This document shows, piece after piece, positions 9,436 to 21,563 of a stretch of DNA of 64,000 nucleotides (its first letter is position 1; every line of letters starts with the position of its first letter). Below the pieces are notes generated by a model. That model saw only the letters and a list, made by a program, of their open reading frames with translations, searched no databases and was not told the DNA's origin. Source of the stretch: Fragilaria radians (Eukaryota; Bacillariophyta; Fragilariophyceae; Fragilariales; Fragilariaceae); assembly GCA_900642245.1 (NCBI GenBank), contig CAAAJI010000133.1, forward strand, positions 1-64,000, written 5' to 3'. Both the position numbers and the translations under genes were made by a program.

Positions 9436-11694
9436 ATGTCCGTCATGAATCAGCCGAGACCGTCTACAAGTCAGACATCTAATGTTGTTTCTGGATTATC
9501 TTTCCTAATCATTATCTCCCTAGCATGCTGCATCATAGAATGGCACAGCAATCGCGTTTTAACAAGGAATGGAACGTCCCTTGATTCATCATTCGGTTAT
9601 TTTCATCGCCATCGAAAAATTGTAGAATCAACGTTGAATTGGAGGAAGAAAGATAGCGGAAATAATGATGACGAGACAAGAGATGAAAGATGCCGCGAGT
9701 ATCTCGTCAATTTCCTTAACGGAACCACAGATGAGAAGGATGAGTGTGAGGGCATGAAGAATGCATACGAGGCTGCGGATTGTGAAGACAGTAACTCTCT
9801 TTTGCCTTTTATTCAAAAGCATAACCATCACCATCATAATACTACGGATGATGATGTCATGATTGATGATTACTTTGAAGCCTGGCGTTGTTGTTCCTCC
9901 ATCTACTCACACTTCACAAAGCATTGTCAACGTCCAGAACTCGCCTCATTTAAATTACTCGGAATTGTCTCAGTTCTAATTTTATGTGGCTTAGTTATGA
10001 GTCTGCTTAAAACATTCCAAGTGAAATGGATCCCAGATGCAGCTGCTTGTATTCTTGTAGGTGCAACTTTTGGTGGAGTTGTTGGCTTTGTGAACCCAAC
10101 TAGTAAGTTCACGTTTCTTATCCGGAGTTGCGTATAATCTGCATATTGTTCCTCAACCACGACACAGTGATTCAGCAAAACATGTCCTTTGATAATGACT
10201 TGTTTCTTCATATATTGTTGCCACCCATTATATTTCAGGCAGCTCTTTGCATTGATAAACGCTCTTTCAGAAGGGACCTCTTTCCAATTCTATTTTTGGC
10301 GATAGTTGGAACTGTGATGAGCGCAATATTGATTGGACTTATAACCTTTTGGCTATCGTCAGTCTGGGATTCCAATACGTCATTGCCTCTATTAGATTCA
10401 CTAGTGTTCGGGTCTCTTCTTTCCTCCATAGACCCTGTTGCTACTTTGGGCATTCTCTCAAGTTCTGGAATTTCACAAACGGATACCCTTTACACTTTAG
10501 TTTTTGGAGAGTCCCTCCTAAATGATGGAGTTTCTATTGTTCTTTTTGATACCATGATAAAGCATCTCCGACATGATGCTGTGGTAGATAACGCTCTTTT
10601 GAAGGAAATCATATTTGGATTTCTTCGAATTACATTAGCGTCGTTAACTATCGGCATATCTTGCGGAATTATTTGCACGATGTATTTCTGGGCTTTACGT
10701 CGAAAGCACACCTCCGTAGTCGAGACTGCTTTGTTTTTTATATTCGCGTTGATTCCATTCTACATTGCTGACGGTTTTGGTTTCTCAGGTATGTGAAAAT
10801 ATCTCATTCTTAAAAGATTTTCGCTGATAGTCTGCTAATTTTACTTTCAAAGGAATACTTTCTATAATGGCGATGGGATTTTTCGTTGATTTCTTCGTGG
10901 TCGGTGGCTCACAATCAGAGGAAGCACAATGGATAGCTTATGTTGAGCGAAGGCACGAAGCCTTGCGTCCTCCCGATGGGCGTACTCGATGGTTCCACTT
11001 TTACCGCGCCTTTCGCGGGTCTGGCCACTTATCCTCGCGTTCAAGGCACCACATCGGTTTTGTATCAGAGGTTATTGCGTCTATCATGGAAATGTCAATA
11101 TTTGCTTACTTGGGAGTCTTCCTATTCAGTGATAGAAATTTTTTGAATCTCGGACTGAACTCTACTGCGATCTTAAGCTGCATTGTATCAAGGGTGGTGA
11201 TGGTCATACTTGTTTGCTCAGTAATCAACATTTTTGTTTGTCTCGACATCGAGCGACGCGTTGGACGATGTTTTGCCTCCATCATGCCGCCAGCTCGTGA
11301 TGTGCTAAATGACCCAGAAGATTCCGTAGAATCAAATACATTTGTTTACTTGGATTTACGGACCCAACAAATACTGTTTTTAGCTGGAGTTCGAGGTGCT
11401 GTTTCCTTTGCTCTTGTGGAAAATATTCCCGTTTACGATGCTGTGAGAAAGGTTGGATCTCAATTTAAGCCCCAATTGAAGGCTATGACGAGTTCCTCCA
11501 TATTATTCACCGTTTTTGTCTTTGGCGGCTTGACTTATTTTCTGGTTAAACGTGAAGCCTCGCATCCATCATTGGATACAGATCTAGGACGACGCCTGCT
11601 AGAAGATGAGCCCTTGGCATCAGAAAGCGATGATAGCGCTTCTCAACTATCGGCTGATATGGTAATAAGCATTTCTGCGATGGAAGACAACTAA
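9436..11694 (+). CDS. Na+/H+ exchanger (NHE / SLC9, CPA1 family), 3 exons
   Basis: Three exons: 9436-10102, 10168-10788 and 10853-11694. Introns are 65 and 64 nt with GTAAGT..CACAG and GTATGT..CAAAG borders; the joins keep frame and give 709 aa. A hydrophobic segment (residues 15-35) is followed by an acidic and histidine-rich loop with several Cys (residues 70-170). The NHE membrane core follows: LPPIIFQAAL, GSLLSSIDPVAT, FGESLLNDGVSIVLFD and, near the C-terminus, LAGVRGAVSFALVENIP. These are the ion-binding and proton-coupling segments of SLC9 exchangers. The core looks most like the organellar NHE6-9 and algal branch, so an endomembrane or plasma-membrane pH/Na+ role is inferred. The segment after intron 2 (VDFFVVGGSQSEEAQW) is unlike animal NHEs. 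The gene ends 61 bp from the convergent ABC ATPase gene. Confidence 0.9.
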
Positions 11695-11755
11695 AAACTA
11701 TATATTGAAACTATGGTATCTAAAAGATAATGAAATAATACATTCCCAACTTAGA

Positions 11756-14112
11756 TTATTCCATACCATTTCCAAGCGCTTCATGTCCAGGCATTACTTT
11801 ACCAGCAGGAATGCATAGAATCTTGCGCATTGTCGCAATATCTCCTTTCTTTTTTGCTTTTTCGAAGTTTCGAACCTCTTTCTTACTCACCGTCGCCCCC
11901 CAAAAGTTAATGGTTGCATCTTTGTATTTATCACCATTAGAATTGACATTACCTCCAACTTTGTCTAGAATTTCATCTCCCTCCAACTCTTTTTCTATCT
12001 TTTTCTTCCTGGCAACTGCCTTCATTTCACGCTCTTGGCTAATTCCCTGGACAATTACGCGGCCATTCTCAACAATCCATTCTTCCTTACAAACTGAGCT
12101 GTAGAATTCCTTGTTGTGAGAAATCATCAATACACTTCCACCCCATTCGTTGAGTGCGGCAGACAAAGCTCCAAGTGCCTCGCGATCCAAATAGTTCGTT
12201 GGTTCATCCAAGACAAGCAAGTGTGGACAATTCCACATCGCCGCAGCCATGACTAGCTTGACTTTTTGACCTCCACTGAGACCACGAATCTTTCCATACG
12301 TCCCGAATTCTTGGGCAAGTCCAAAATCATCCAAGTGCTTTTGTACTTCTGTAATAGTTACAGGCCTAAGATCGAGTCCCGCCTCCTTGGCAGCAATTTT
12401 CTCGTCAGTCTGTTTCAACAATTTTTCGAATCCCAAAGCCAGCAATGCCTCTTTAGAATAGTATTTATTGTCCTTTTCACGGATATTCACCTTCTTAACT
12501 TCGTACTCTATAACTCCTGCACGCACACGGCGACTCCAAATGCCTTCGAGATTGAACTCCTTAATTGCCTTTTCTTCCTCTGGGCCTATCTTGAAACCTT
12601 CACTCTCCAATTTTTCCTTATCATATCCATCCTTAAATCTCCATTGGATGTACGATGCAGGACTATTTTCGATATGCTGCTCTACGTGATGAAAAGCATG
12701 CTGAGCAACGTACGCAACCCGAAGATTCTGATGGATATAGAATTTACAGGTTCCTGGAAAAAGAATCTTGAGATTCAAGTTAACGTAAGTGACAAGATTA
12801 TTTTCGCTACGTACCGAGATTCGTTGGCTGAGTTTCTCCCACAATCATCTTTACCAATGTAGTCTTTCCTGCACCATTTGCTCCAAGAATCGCAACCCGA
12901 GACGATAGACTCATTTTTAAGTTGATATCACTTATTTGATTTTGACTAGACCCGGGGTATCGAAAGTCCACACCAGACATTTCTAAGAACTTCTGAGTCG
13001 AAGTCTTGATACCTTCCAGTCGACCAGGGTCTGGAAACTTAAATCGTAAATCAGTTGTAGACAATTCGAAGTAGTGTTTCGCTTGTGGCTGCTTCTTGAC
13101 GAATTCCTAAAGGAGAAAAAAAATTGCATAGAGTTGAGACTTTCAATCAGAATGAAAACTAGGATGAAAGTTTACACTTTTGATCACTTACTGACATAGA
13201 CCCTTTGTAATGAACTAGTTTTCGGTATGGTCCCCAATTAGGACGATTTTCGTAATGAATAATGTCAGTGCAAATGTTTTCCATGAAAGGAGTATCGTGA
13301 GAAACAGTTATGACTGTCGTTTCTTTCAAATTTCGTAAATAATTGGTTAGCCACTCCACGGTCTTACTATCCAAGTGATTTGTGGGTTCGTCCAATAACA
13401 AGATATCAGGCTTCAAAAGAACAGCACGAATAAGTCTAAGTTTCATTTGCCAACCTCCAGAGAGGGAACCAATTGTTCCATGCATCATGGTATCAGTGAA
13501 TTTGAGAGATTCCATCATTTCTATGCAGCATTCCTTTGATCTGTTGGTCGTTTCCATAAGATCATGAAGGACAATGCGCGCTTCGTAGACTGGGTCGACA
13601 TTTGAACCTGAATCACAGTAATGAGTTAGCAAATGGTTCGGCCATCCATCTAGCTTCCCCTTTTCAATGGCCGTCATTAACGTAGTTTTTCCTGCACCAT
13701 TCTGCCCTACAAGGCCATAGCGATGACCCCGGAGGAGTCGGAGCTTCGTTTGATGCAAAAGAATCTTTCCACCATAGGCCAAGTTGAAACGAATATCACA
13801 CAATTCTTCCGACCCATCATCTTCTCCGTCGCCGTAAGATTCAGCATCGTCAACACCAACAATGACAGCCTCAGTTGCAGCTCGAAAAGATTCTATAACT
13901 TTATTTGGTCCCGTGATTAGAGAAGAAAGATACGGTGAAAGAGCCTCTTCCCAGACTGTAGCTTCAAAGTTGTGAGTATCAGCAAGACCGGCTGCCAAAA
14001 ATGCGCAGTAGCCCAAAACCTCCTCTCCGCCAAGGGCTTCCTCTACAGAAGGCTCATCTAAGGATGAACGTAAGAGCCTTAAGATATCGCTAGGGGGTTC
14101 CAAGGTTGCCAT
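11756..14112 (-). CDS. eEF3/New1-like twin-ABC ATPase, 3 exons
   Basis: Exons 14112-13192, 13106-12815 and 12753-11756 join in frame (introns 85 and 61 nt, GTAAGT..TTTAG and GTACGT..TCCAG) to give 736 aa. I start at the first ATG (MATLEPPSDIL). ABC1 has Walker A GQNGAGKT (about 136), signature LSGGWQMKL (about 217) and Walker B LLLDEPTNHLD. ABC2 has Walker A GANGAGKT (about 382), signature LSGGQKVKL (about 563) and Walker B LLVLDEPTNYLD. Between Walker A and the ABC2 signature lies a charged insertion (about 475-535) at the place of the eEF3 chromodomain. Fungal eEF3 empties the ribosomal E site. The protein lacks the long HEAT-repeat N-terminus and C-terminal tail of eEF3 (1044 aa), so it is a short eEF3-like ABCF protein; its exact ribosomal step is inferred. 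Confidence 0.9.
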
Positions 14113-15512
14113 CAGTTTACAACAAATGCTCAAGAGATTCAAATAGATTACTAACTTTTTGTGATGAGTGCAAAATAAGAATTTTGGTGGAGGATGAGGG
14201 CTCAACGAGTAAAATGACTAATCCTGTAGAAAATTGTACACATCGCAAGTCGTACGTGTCGAATTTTGTTCCCACGTACTTATTAACCCTTCCCATTCAT
14301 TAGGTTAGTCAAGAATCTCTGTAGTTACGTTACGATTCAATTGGTACGGCTGGTCAGGCATCAGTCTATTCTCCATACCCACCAAATCATAACAGCTACT
14401 CGTTGGTTTTTTTCTAAACATGGCATTTGTGTTTAGTTCAAGTGTGAATTAGGTCATAATTAAGTCGCATATGGGTGTTTCAAAATAAACTGTCTTATCT
14501 CTTTGTATTAAGATAACGCTTACCTTTAAGTTTTCGCTTCAATTATTGAGATCTAGCTGATGTCTAAACTTCTTACTCGTTTTTGTCCGTCATTGGGACG
14601 ATCATTGGTTAACGAAGATAACACTATTTACCATATACTTAGTTCTAGCATAAGTAAGATTTGTGATTGGAATAGCTATATATTCCAAACATATTAATAC
14701 GTAAGAGGAAGTTTGTCATACCTTGAGATATAAACTAAAAAGATAACACTTCATACAAATATTTGGATTGAAATGAGCAATATTCAGTCTATCATTAATG
14801 AATTAGACTAGGGATTTATTTGTGTACCAGCATTGGAGACATCTAATACCGTGAATACAAGTAAATATAAAGAATCAAGATATTCTATATATTTACGTTA
14901 TGAGTAGGGGTAGTAAAGATATTAAATGTCAATTTTTTTCTTTACTTTATAAGTTAAAACTAATAAGAACAATAGTTTTAGCATATAAACTTTATATTGA
15001 GAAAAATCTATTATCCAAAATCCCAATAAGAGTTGTGAAAGGTTTCTTGCCACAAATGACGTTGACACATACGTCCGAGCAAGCAAGTGACCAGACCCTC
15101 TTGTGAATAGGCAATATTGCCGGTTGTAAAGAAAAAATCAATTCATGATCATTTTTAAAATATTTTTATATAGATCACAACTTCACTTTGTGCAACTCTG
15201 CATAGGCCGTACTACATCCATTCTTTCCTTTCAGCGAGGAAGGAAGTTTTTTCAGTTTCTAAGTGATATGATTTGGAAAGCGTGAGAGCAAATATAAATT
15301 TTGACATTCGTCACAACAATTTATTTAAGGAAAGAATGATGAAGCTTTGACCAATTGCTCGAATTGTTTGAATTTGGTGGTGCATGCATCTGCCCCTGCT
15401 GTCCTTTCATAGGAAAACTCTACCGTGTATGCAGAAGAAAAAGACAGAATCAATATAAACGAACTAAGAAAACAATAGCTCTAAATAATTCACTCTGAGA
15501 TATATCTGGTTT
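14113..15512. other. intergenic, no gene seen
   Basis: About 1.4 kb, very AT-rich, between the divergently oriented start of the ABC ATPase gene and the 3' end of the cyclin gene. No convincing coding frame. A 25-bp segment starting at 14822 resembles one at 54395 (see findings). Confidence 0.5.
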
Positions 15513-16475
15513 CTAATCCCCACAGCTCCAAAGATAGCTATCAGTATCATTGAATGCGTTGCCGGAAATAGATAGCAGAAAGGATAAGGTCGCTAACTCA
15601 ACATTCTGCCTGCTTTGCAAACTGAGAATAGCATTACCAATAATAGGTATTTGCTTATCGCAGTTTCTCCCCACGAACTCATGCCACCAAGAGTATTCAG
15701 GTAAAACATAATTACAGTCACATGCAGCAAGAATTATTGTTGTGCATGCGATTATTTCTGGAGAAAAGCGCAAACACAAATCTAGACGGCAGGAATCATT
15801 GCAGTAATTCCATGCTCTTTGACTTACTTCTTGTTGTAGAATCTTAAGCTCACGGTAAAAGTAAAGAATAAACTTATGCGGGTGCGAGTCTGGAATCCAG
15901 TATAGAGTAAAACCGAGCCGTCGCAAAACTAAATTCTCTGTCTGCACAAATTCTTTGTACCATTCATCGTAAACGGGTCCTAGCGGTGACAAGGACGAAA
16001 TTTGGCGCAACAATGCTTCCTTTTCTGTAAATGATAGCTGTGCTGCTAATTTAGATGCTGACACATTTGGATCCCCACATATCATAGCTGCATTTTCTGA
16101 TAGGATGAGACGTCGCCTTCTGTAAATTCGTGCATACATGAGTATTATTTGTTGAACAGGTCGATATTCTTCCTCGATTTTGGTTGCCAAAACTGTTGAT
16201 GCCAAGGCTACTGCCCACACATTCATTTCCCTAAGAGATACTTGATGGCAGTAGCGATGAAAAATGGTACAGGAAGTTGCATATGTTGATGTCTTGAGCT
16301 TCAATAGTTTACTGACCGTGAACAGTAGTGATGTCCCATGGTATCGATGTTGCAGCTCCTGATAGCAGGGTATTCCATCTTTTCTTGAAGCAGTATCGTA
16401 GGAATCGATTGATAATATGGTTGTTACTGATCGATCCACAACTGATGGACAGCCTTTCAAAGATGATGAGGGCAT
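15513..16475 (-). CDS. cyclin-L-like cyclin
   Basis: 320 codons from ATG 16475 to TAG. The first cyclin fold spans roughly residues 40-200: a tyrosine-rich start (CYQELQHRYHG), then TSTYATSCTIFHRYCH and the hallmark ALASTVLATKIEEEYRPVQQ, whose K and E contact the CDK in known cyclins. VLRRLGFTLYWIPDSHPHKF opens the link to the second fold (about 225-300). The KIEE..R....I pattern and spacing fit cyclin L / transcriptional cyclins, which partner CDK11-like kinases in transcription and splicing. The frame is open upstream of 16475. A 9-nt first exon (16579-16571, ATG GGG ATG) plus a 53-nt intron (GTAAAA..TACAG) would add 17 residues; that is possible but unproven. There is no RS-rich tail, unlike animal cyclin L. 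Confidence 0.75.
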   Translation of the reverse strand: MPSSSLKGCPSVVDRSVTTILSIDSYDTASRKDGIPCYQELQHRYHGTSLLFTVSKLLKLKTSTYATSCTIFHRYCHQVSLREMNVWAVALASTVLATKIEEEYRPVQQIILMYARIYRRRRLILSENAAMICGDPNVSASKLAAQLSFTEKEALLRQISSLSPLGPVYDEWYKEFVQTENLVLRRLGFTLYWIPDSHPHKFILYFYRELKILQQEVSQRAWNYCNDSCRLDLCLRFSPEIIACTTIILAACDCNYVLPEYSWWHEFVGRNCDKQIPIIGNAILSLQSRQNVELATLSFLLSISGNAFNDTDSYLWSCGD

Positions 16476-16579
16476 TACAATTACCTTTTTATCGGAGGGT
16501 TGAATCTGTGGTTTGGTCTGTACAAAAATAAAAATTATAAAACAGTAGGAAAATACTAGTATTTTTTTACCATCCCCAT

Positions 16580-17469
16580 CCTTTGTGGAAAGAACATCTC
16601 AAAAGTTATTTCCACTCAATACAAATAAAGTCTTTGAACTTGTAAACAACCTGAAAACGGATACCTCAAGACTACTCAGGAAGAAACTGTCGTGACTCAA
16701 CATTGCATTATGAAAGGACGTGATATATTTGGAAACGATGGAATTCATACACTTTTATGAGAGTGCTTCACCAACAGCATGAAAGGTAGAAATCCCAAGA
16801 TGCAGTAAGATTTTGTACTATGACCGCTCAAGGATGCATTTCCATATCCTATGTTCTTCACACTAAACATACTGACACTATCAAAGACAGTGAATATGCG
16901 TAGGGTTTAAATAGCGGACTCACATGCCCGTGAAAGATGCAAGTTCATACATAATGGCAATAGAATCACGATGTTGTCCTATACAATTAATGACAATACA
17001 GGCTGTGACGAGACACTTATCTTTGTGGACATCTATCATACATTCATGGCAGTAGATATGGAAGATCTGGTGTACATAAGGGAGACCAGAGATTCATGTT
17101 ATACCATTGAAGCGTAGTCTAGCATTTCTCTGTGTTCAAATAAGGTCATCTGGAATTCCAATGCCAACACGTTACAGATTTTTTTTGACTACAGATCCAT
17201 TTATTTTAAATTTTACATTGTAATTTTTCATTGTGTCTATTTAACATCTGACATCACATGTTTCTGAACGAAACGATGATCGATTTAAGAGAATTAGAAA
17301 TAGTCCTACTTCTGAGGAACATCATTTCAGATGTACTAAACTTTTAATTCCTTGATGTTGTCACATAAGTGCTCAAAGTTTCCCTTCTTGACAGCCATTT
17401 TCCTGCAACGTCACGTTTCATTGACGATACAATTTATTGTTTTTGTATTAAAATTTTGTACTGCTTTAT
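16580..17469. other. intergenic
   Basis: About 0.9 kb with no coding frame of note between the cyclin gene and the decayed transposase. No terminal inverted repeat of the transposon could be seen here by eye. Confidence 0.45.
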
Positions 17470-17472
17470 GTT

Positions 17473-20101
17473 TTGAAGGTGATCGATAATGATGTTTGTC
17501 AGCAACAAGCCATCTGGGCATGTTGTCTTGGGGAGACAGTTTCAAAGCAAAAGCTGTCGTATCACGTTAAGAAAGAGAGAGCAAGACAAAGAGTTCTATT
17601 GGAAAAGGCTGAAGCTTTGAAACAGACCCAAGAGGAAATGACAGTTGTCTTCAATGGTGATGTGACAATAAGAACATAAGTGTCTCCATTGACACAAGCA
17701 ACAACGGAATCCCCAAATTCTGCCTCCACACCATCTCCTTTCTTTCACGGAGGACAAGCAGCAGCAGACCGTGACAACAACAACAACATCATAATCATCA
17801 TGCCCGGTGTGGCAACTGGTGGGTCATCAGCAACAACAACAATCACCAAAGGAAATCGCCCAGGCAAGCTGGTGAGTATCGATTGGAATCAACAGCAATA
17901 CGCGATGACTTGATCATGCATTATAAGTTGGCCTTTAAAGAGGCAATATTGATAATGAAAGAAAATGCCAAACTGGTGAGTGCAATGATTGATCGACTGA
18001 ACAACAAATATGGGTTAATACCAGCACCAGGAGGAGAGAAGAAAGGAAAGAAGATTACCAAGAGCACACTGTATTGATACGTCTCAAAGGGTTCCATAGG
18101 TTAAAGTCCCTGCAAGATTGGACCTAGAGCAAAGATTCCAGATTTAGTTCTGGAAATGGTTGCCGCTCACACAGAAGTTTCTCAGTGTGGTGATGGTGAA
18201 TTACGAGGCAGGGAGATCAAAAGTATTATTGGAGCTGCTGTGATGGAAACAGAGTATGCATCTAAGTTCACAACAGAGTCTGTCTGGAGAAAGGTTTGCT
18301 TTGAATTCCCTGAGAACCTACAGCCTGCTCACAAAATCAGCGTTGAGGATGCAAGGATGAAGTGGACAACACACAACAATCTTGAGCACTGGTTTGATGA
18401 TGTCAACAATGACATTCTCAAAACAGGTTTAGTAATTGACCAGGAGGTAAGAGCATTGGATGGCATGCTTCTGCCTGAACTAGATTTTTGATTGGAGGAA
18501 GTGAAACGTCGTTTCATCAACATGGATGAAACTTTCCATGACCTTTCAATCACAGGTGACAAGGGTGGCCCAAGAGCAATAACATATCACAACAAAATGT
18601 ACCAGAGAGGCCCCATCAGGAGATCTGTTAAATTAACCGGCATGTTACTGGCATTTATGCAACAAATGCAGGAGGTGAGTCACTGCCACCAGTGTATATT
18701 TTTGACTCCAGTGCATGGACAGAAGAAAATTATCATGTGAAGCTTGAGTGGCTCAACAGACTCCTGACTATCATGGGAAGATTTGGGTGCCCATCAATGA
18801 TAGAATCATCAAGCTTCTATGCAGTGAGAGGAAAGCGGTCAATGGATGATTCGATGCTAGCAGAATATATTGATCTTGTGGTCTTACGATTATCTCCAAA
18901 CATTGCAAAGAATGCAATGTTCAACACAACCGGTAAGAGAAAGTGTCTTGCTTTTTTGCTGCTGTTTTGTTGTCTCCTACTGCCTCTTACTTCTTGTTGT
19001 TGCAGATGCTTGATGTTGCAACAGGTAAGCTTTTGTTTGGCCCAGTGATTTTGAAGCTTGATTCTGGTCCAGGGTGTATTGTTGCATCCCATGCCAGTAT
19101 TTTGAAACGTGAGGAGCTTTGCAACATGGGATTGCTGATTCTGTCCGGCCTGACAAATTCTACAAGTGTTCAACAAGAAATGGATGCCCTCTACGGCCCA
19201 TTCAAGTTGGCAGCTTACGCACGTGGCAAACAACTGTTGATTCGAAAGATAAAGGAGCAAGGAGTGGCATGAATGATGATTCAAGAGCAAGATAGAGGAA
19301 AAGAGGTGGTCACAACTACCGCAAGAAGATATGCAGGTTCTAGAAGTGTGGTGTCAACAGCGTCCGTTTTGAATTTAGGATTTGATGACTTGGCAACGGT
19401 TGTTAATGGAACTGAGGATGATGACATTTCAATGAAACTGTTCAAGAAACATTTTACAAAGGAAAAGATCATCAAGTCTTGGGAAAAGGTTGGTTTTGTT
19501 TCATTCTCCCAGCAATGCTTGCACAACCTAAAGGTTTGACATGAATTAGGTCAAAGGAGGAACGTAAATGAAGATTTGGAAGACTTCCAGCAGAAATATG
19601 ATGATCTTGTGGCAGCAGCAAGAGCTTCTGGATTAAATGCTAGAGTCTTTGATGCAATGATACAGATTTCTCAACCTCTTTCACGAGTTGACAATGAAGA
19701 TGAGCAAGTGAGGCAGTTGTTGTCCAGGAAGGGAGCATTTTCCACTGATGGCCTGTGGACTACTTGTAAGATTAGAATTGGGAATTCAAATGTTACAATC
19801 CGTGCCCAGAGGGAGCAATTTCTTTGTGAAGATGAAAAGGCTGAGTTGTTAAATTGCAACAGATTGGAACAGCAGGCTAAACTGCTTCTAAATGCGCAGG
19901 AAGCTATGCACAAGTATGATACCAAAGGGAGCAATGCTTTGAATGACAAGGATTGGGGTTTTATTATTTGCTATGTCCTCCCGGAAGCCAAAGCATCAGG
20001 ATGATTGGCAGACTTGAAAAAGAAAGAGACAATTGTTGCAAAACGCTCGAGAGGCATGGGAAAACATACATTCCAGCACGAGCAGCCGTTTAGACACTGT
20101 G
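17473..20101 (+). pseudogene. decayed DDE transposase (stramenopile pogo/mariner-like)
   Basis: Consecutive open segments on one strand are broken by stops and frameshifts. The pieces, in order, are 17473-17679, 17680-17913, 17883-18077, 18156-18491, 18492-18700, 18692-18940, 19007-19272, 19273-19539 and 19576-20004, with coding continuing after the TGA at 20002. The order matches one transposase: a basic N-terminal part; a first catalytic Asp in INMDETFHDLS; a second in VILKLDSGPGC; and a late acidic position in NSTSVQQEMDALYGPFK. The C-terminal module reads FSTDGLWTTCKIRIGNSN and later NDKDWGFIICYVLPEAK. An intron-like insert (GTAAGA..TTGCAG, about 18934-19006) sits mid-gene. DDE transposases cut and paste DNA; this copy has at least six in-frame stops and cannot be functional. 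No terminal repeats were identified. Confidence 0.7.
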
Positions 20102-20459
20102 CTGCTCACACACGTTCAATGGGGTCTTTCTTAACTAGTTTCCATTTTAAAGACTAAAATCAACCATTGTCTTTGTCTTCAAATACAACATCGATGATGA
20201 CTTGACTTTTTGTAAAAATTATTTAGTGTGGCAGTCTCACGTTATGGTTTAGCGCGCAAGAATTTTACTCCAGCCGACTAGACATAAGTCAATGAATAAC
20301 CGTCGTATAACAATGCTTCCACGTATTTGTATATTTCCTACACATTCCAGAATCTTAGGTTTTTTGTCGTCTCCCTTTATGGGTTAAACTCGTATACAAA
20401 GTTTTTAATTTCGATTCCATGTTTTTTGGATTCGATGTGTTCCAACAGTAATCAAGGTG
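20102..20459. other. intergenic, promoter of NASP-like gene
   Basis: About 360 bp between the transposase remnant and the NASP-like start. No gene seen. It probably carries the NASP promoter and leader. Confidence 0.4.
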
Positions 20460-21506
20460 ATGTCGGGTGCAATTCCAAAGGTAACCGATGATCCACGTTG
20501 GAAGGCGGCACGAGCTTTGGTAGAATCAGGCAATAGCGCTGGTGCTGTGGATATGTTTGCCACGCTGACTGAAGAAGCGATTGCTCGTTATTCCGAAACG
20601 AGTTTAGAAGCTGCTGTTTGTTATTACGAATATGGAAATGCACTGTTAAGGAGTTCTCAAACCGCTACCGAAATATCTGATGCAGAAGAAATATCAACGG
20701 AGAGTTGTGAAAATAATGAAGTCGACAGTAAACCGATTGCCGCTGTGAATGAATTGAATGCGTTAAATGAGAAGGATAAAGATACCTCTGTGAAAGCCAC
20801 CGATGATGGTAACATGGAAAAAAGTATCAAAGAAGTGAATGACAATAACTCTGAAAGCGGTGAAAGCGTAAAAACTATGAACGATGCTAATTCCAGACAA
20901 GAAGATTATGAACTGGCCTTAGAGATGATGGAGAACGCATATAGCATCTATGAAGATAAGCTTTCAGTCCAGGGTTCTCCCAATGAATGGATTAAACTCC
21001 AGCTTCCTCGAGTGCTACAGGGTTTGGGGGATGTCTTGCGAGAGCTGGGTCGAAAGCCGGATGCTGTGGATGTTTATTGTCGTGCTCTTCCTTACCGTAT
21101 TGAATTCGTGGAGAGCCATCCTAAGGAAGATGAACTTTCCATGCTACATTTAAAGAATCGTAGGCTCTTGGTAGAGGCAAATATTTTGATTGCAGAAGCC
21201 TTGCTGGAATGTGATCCAGAGATAGACGTGATGACATCGGAAACGAAGCAACTTTTGGTTTCGGCTAGGGAACGTGTCGATTACGCACGTGGGTATTATG
21301 ATAAGGCTCGGGATGAATTGCAAGACACTGTATTCCTAATGGGAAGAATAGCTGCTGCTGGAAAACGAGAGGGGTTCGCAAAAGAAAAAGAAAACATATG
21401 CTTTACGGCAACACTACTTATGGCAGTAGGTGAATCTTTGGCAGCATGCGACGAAGAAAATCTGAATCAGAGCGTTCAACCACCTCCAAAAAAGCTAAAA
21501 AAATAG
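20460..21506 (+). CDS. NASP: NASP/SHNi-TPR-type histone chaperone
   Basis: 348 aa, single exon, starting at ATG 20460 (MSGAIPKVTDDPRW). A first TPR-like helical pair (AVDMFATLTEEAI and AAVCYYEYGNALLRS, residues 25-60) is split from the rest by an acidic, low-complexity insert (about 65-140), as in NASP. Then come ELALEMMENAYSIYED, PRVLQGLGDVLRELGRKPDAV and VEANILIAEALLE, the interrupted SHNi-TPR fold. The protein ends in KKLKK, a likely nuclear localisation signal. NASP/Hif1/Sim3 proteins bind H3-H4 and store or deliver them. The assignment rests on architecture and motif spacing rather than one diagnostic residue. Convergent with the DeSI gene, 57 bp tail to tail. Confidence 0.75.
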   Translation: MSGAIPKVTDDPRWKAARALVESGNSAGAVDMFATLTEEAIARYSETSLEAAVCYYEYGNALLRSSQTATEISDAEEISTESCENNEVDSKPIAAVNELNALNEKDKDTSVKATDDGNMEKSIKEVNDNNSESGESVKTMNDANSRQEDYELALEMMENAYSIYEDKLSVQGSPNEWIKLQLPRVLQGLGDVLRELGRKPDAVDVYCRALPYRIEFVESHPKEDELSMLHLKNRRLLVEANILIAEALLECDPEIDVMTSETKQLLVSARERVDYARGYYDKARDELQDTVFLMGRIAAAGKREGFAKEKENICFTATLLMAVGESLAACDEENLNQSVQPPPKKLKK

Positions 21507-21563
21507 GTGGAGTGGGTAGAATGTGTTTAATATCAAGTATGTAGATGACGTTCATTTTAAAGT

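Noticed and set aside
12266..12862. 198-codon plus-strand frame
   Set aside because: It overlaps the eEF3-like exon 3 and intron 2 in antisense. Hydrophobic composition is a mirror of the charged coding strand.
14822..14910. LTR end plus primer-binding site
   Set aside because: The GTGTACC/GGAGAC motif looked like an LTR boundary, but no second LTR, polypurine tract or target duplication was found. Kept only as a shared repeat.
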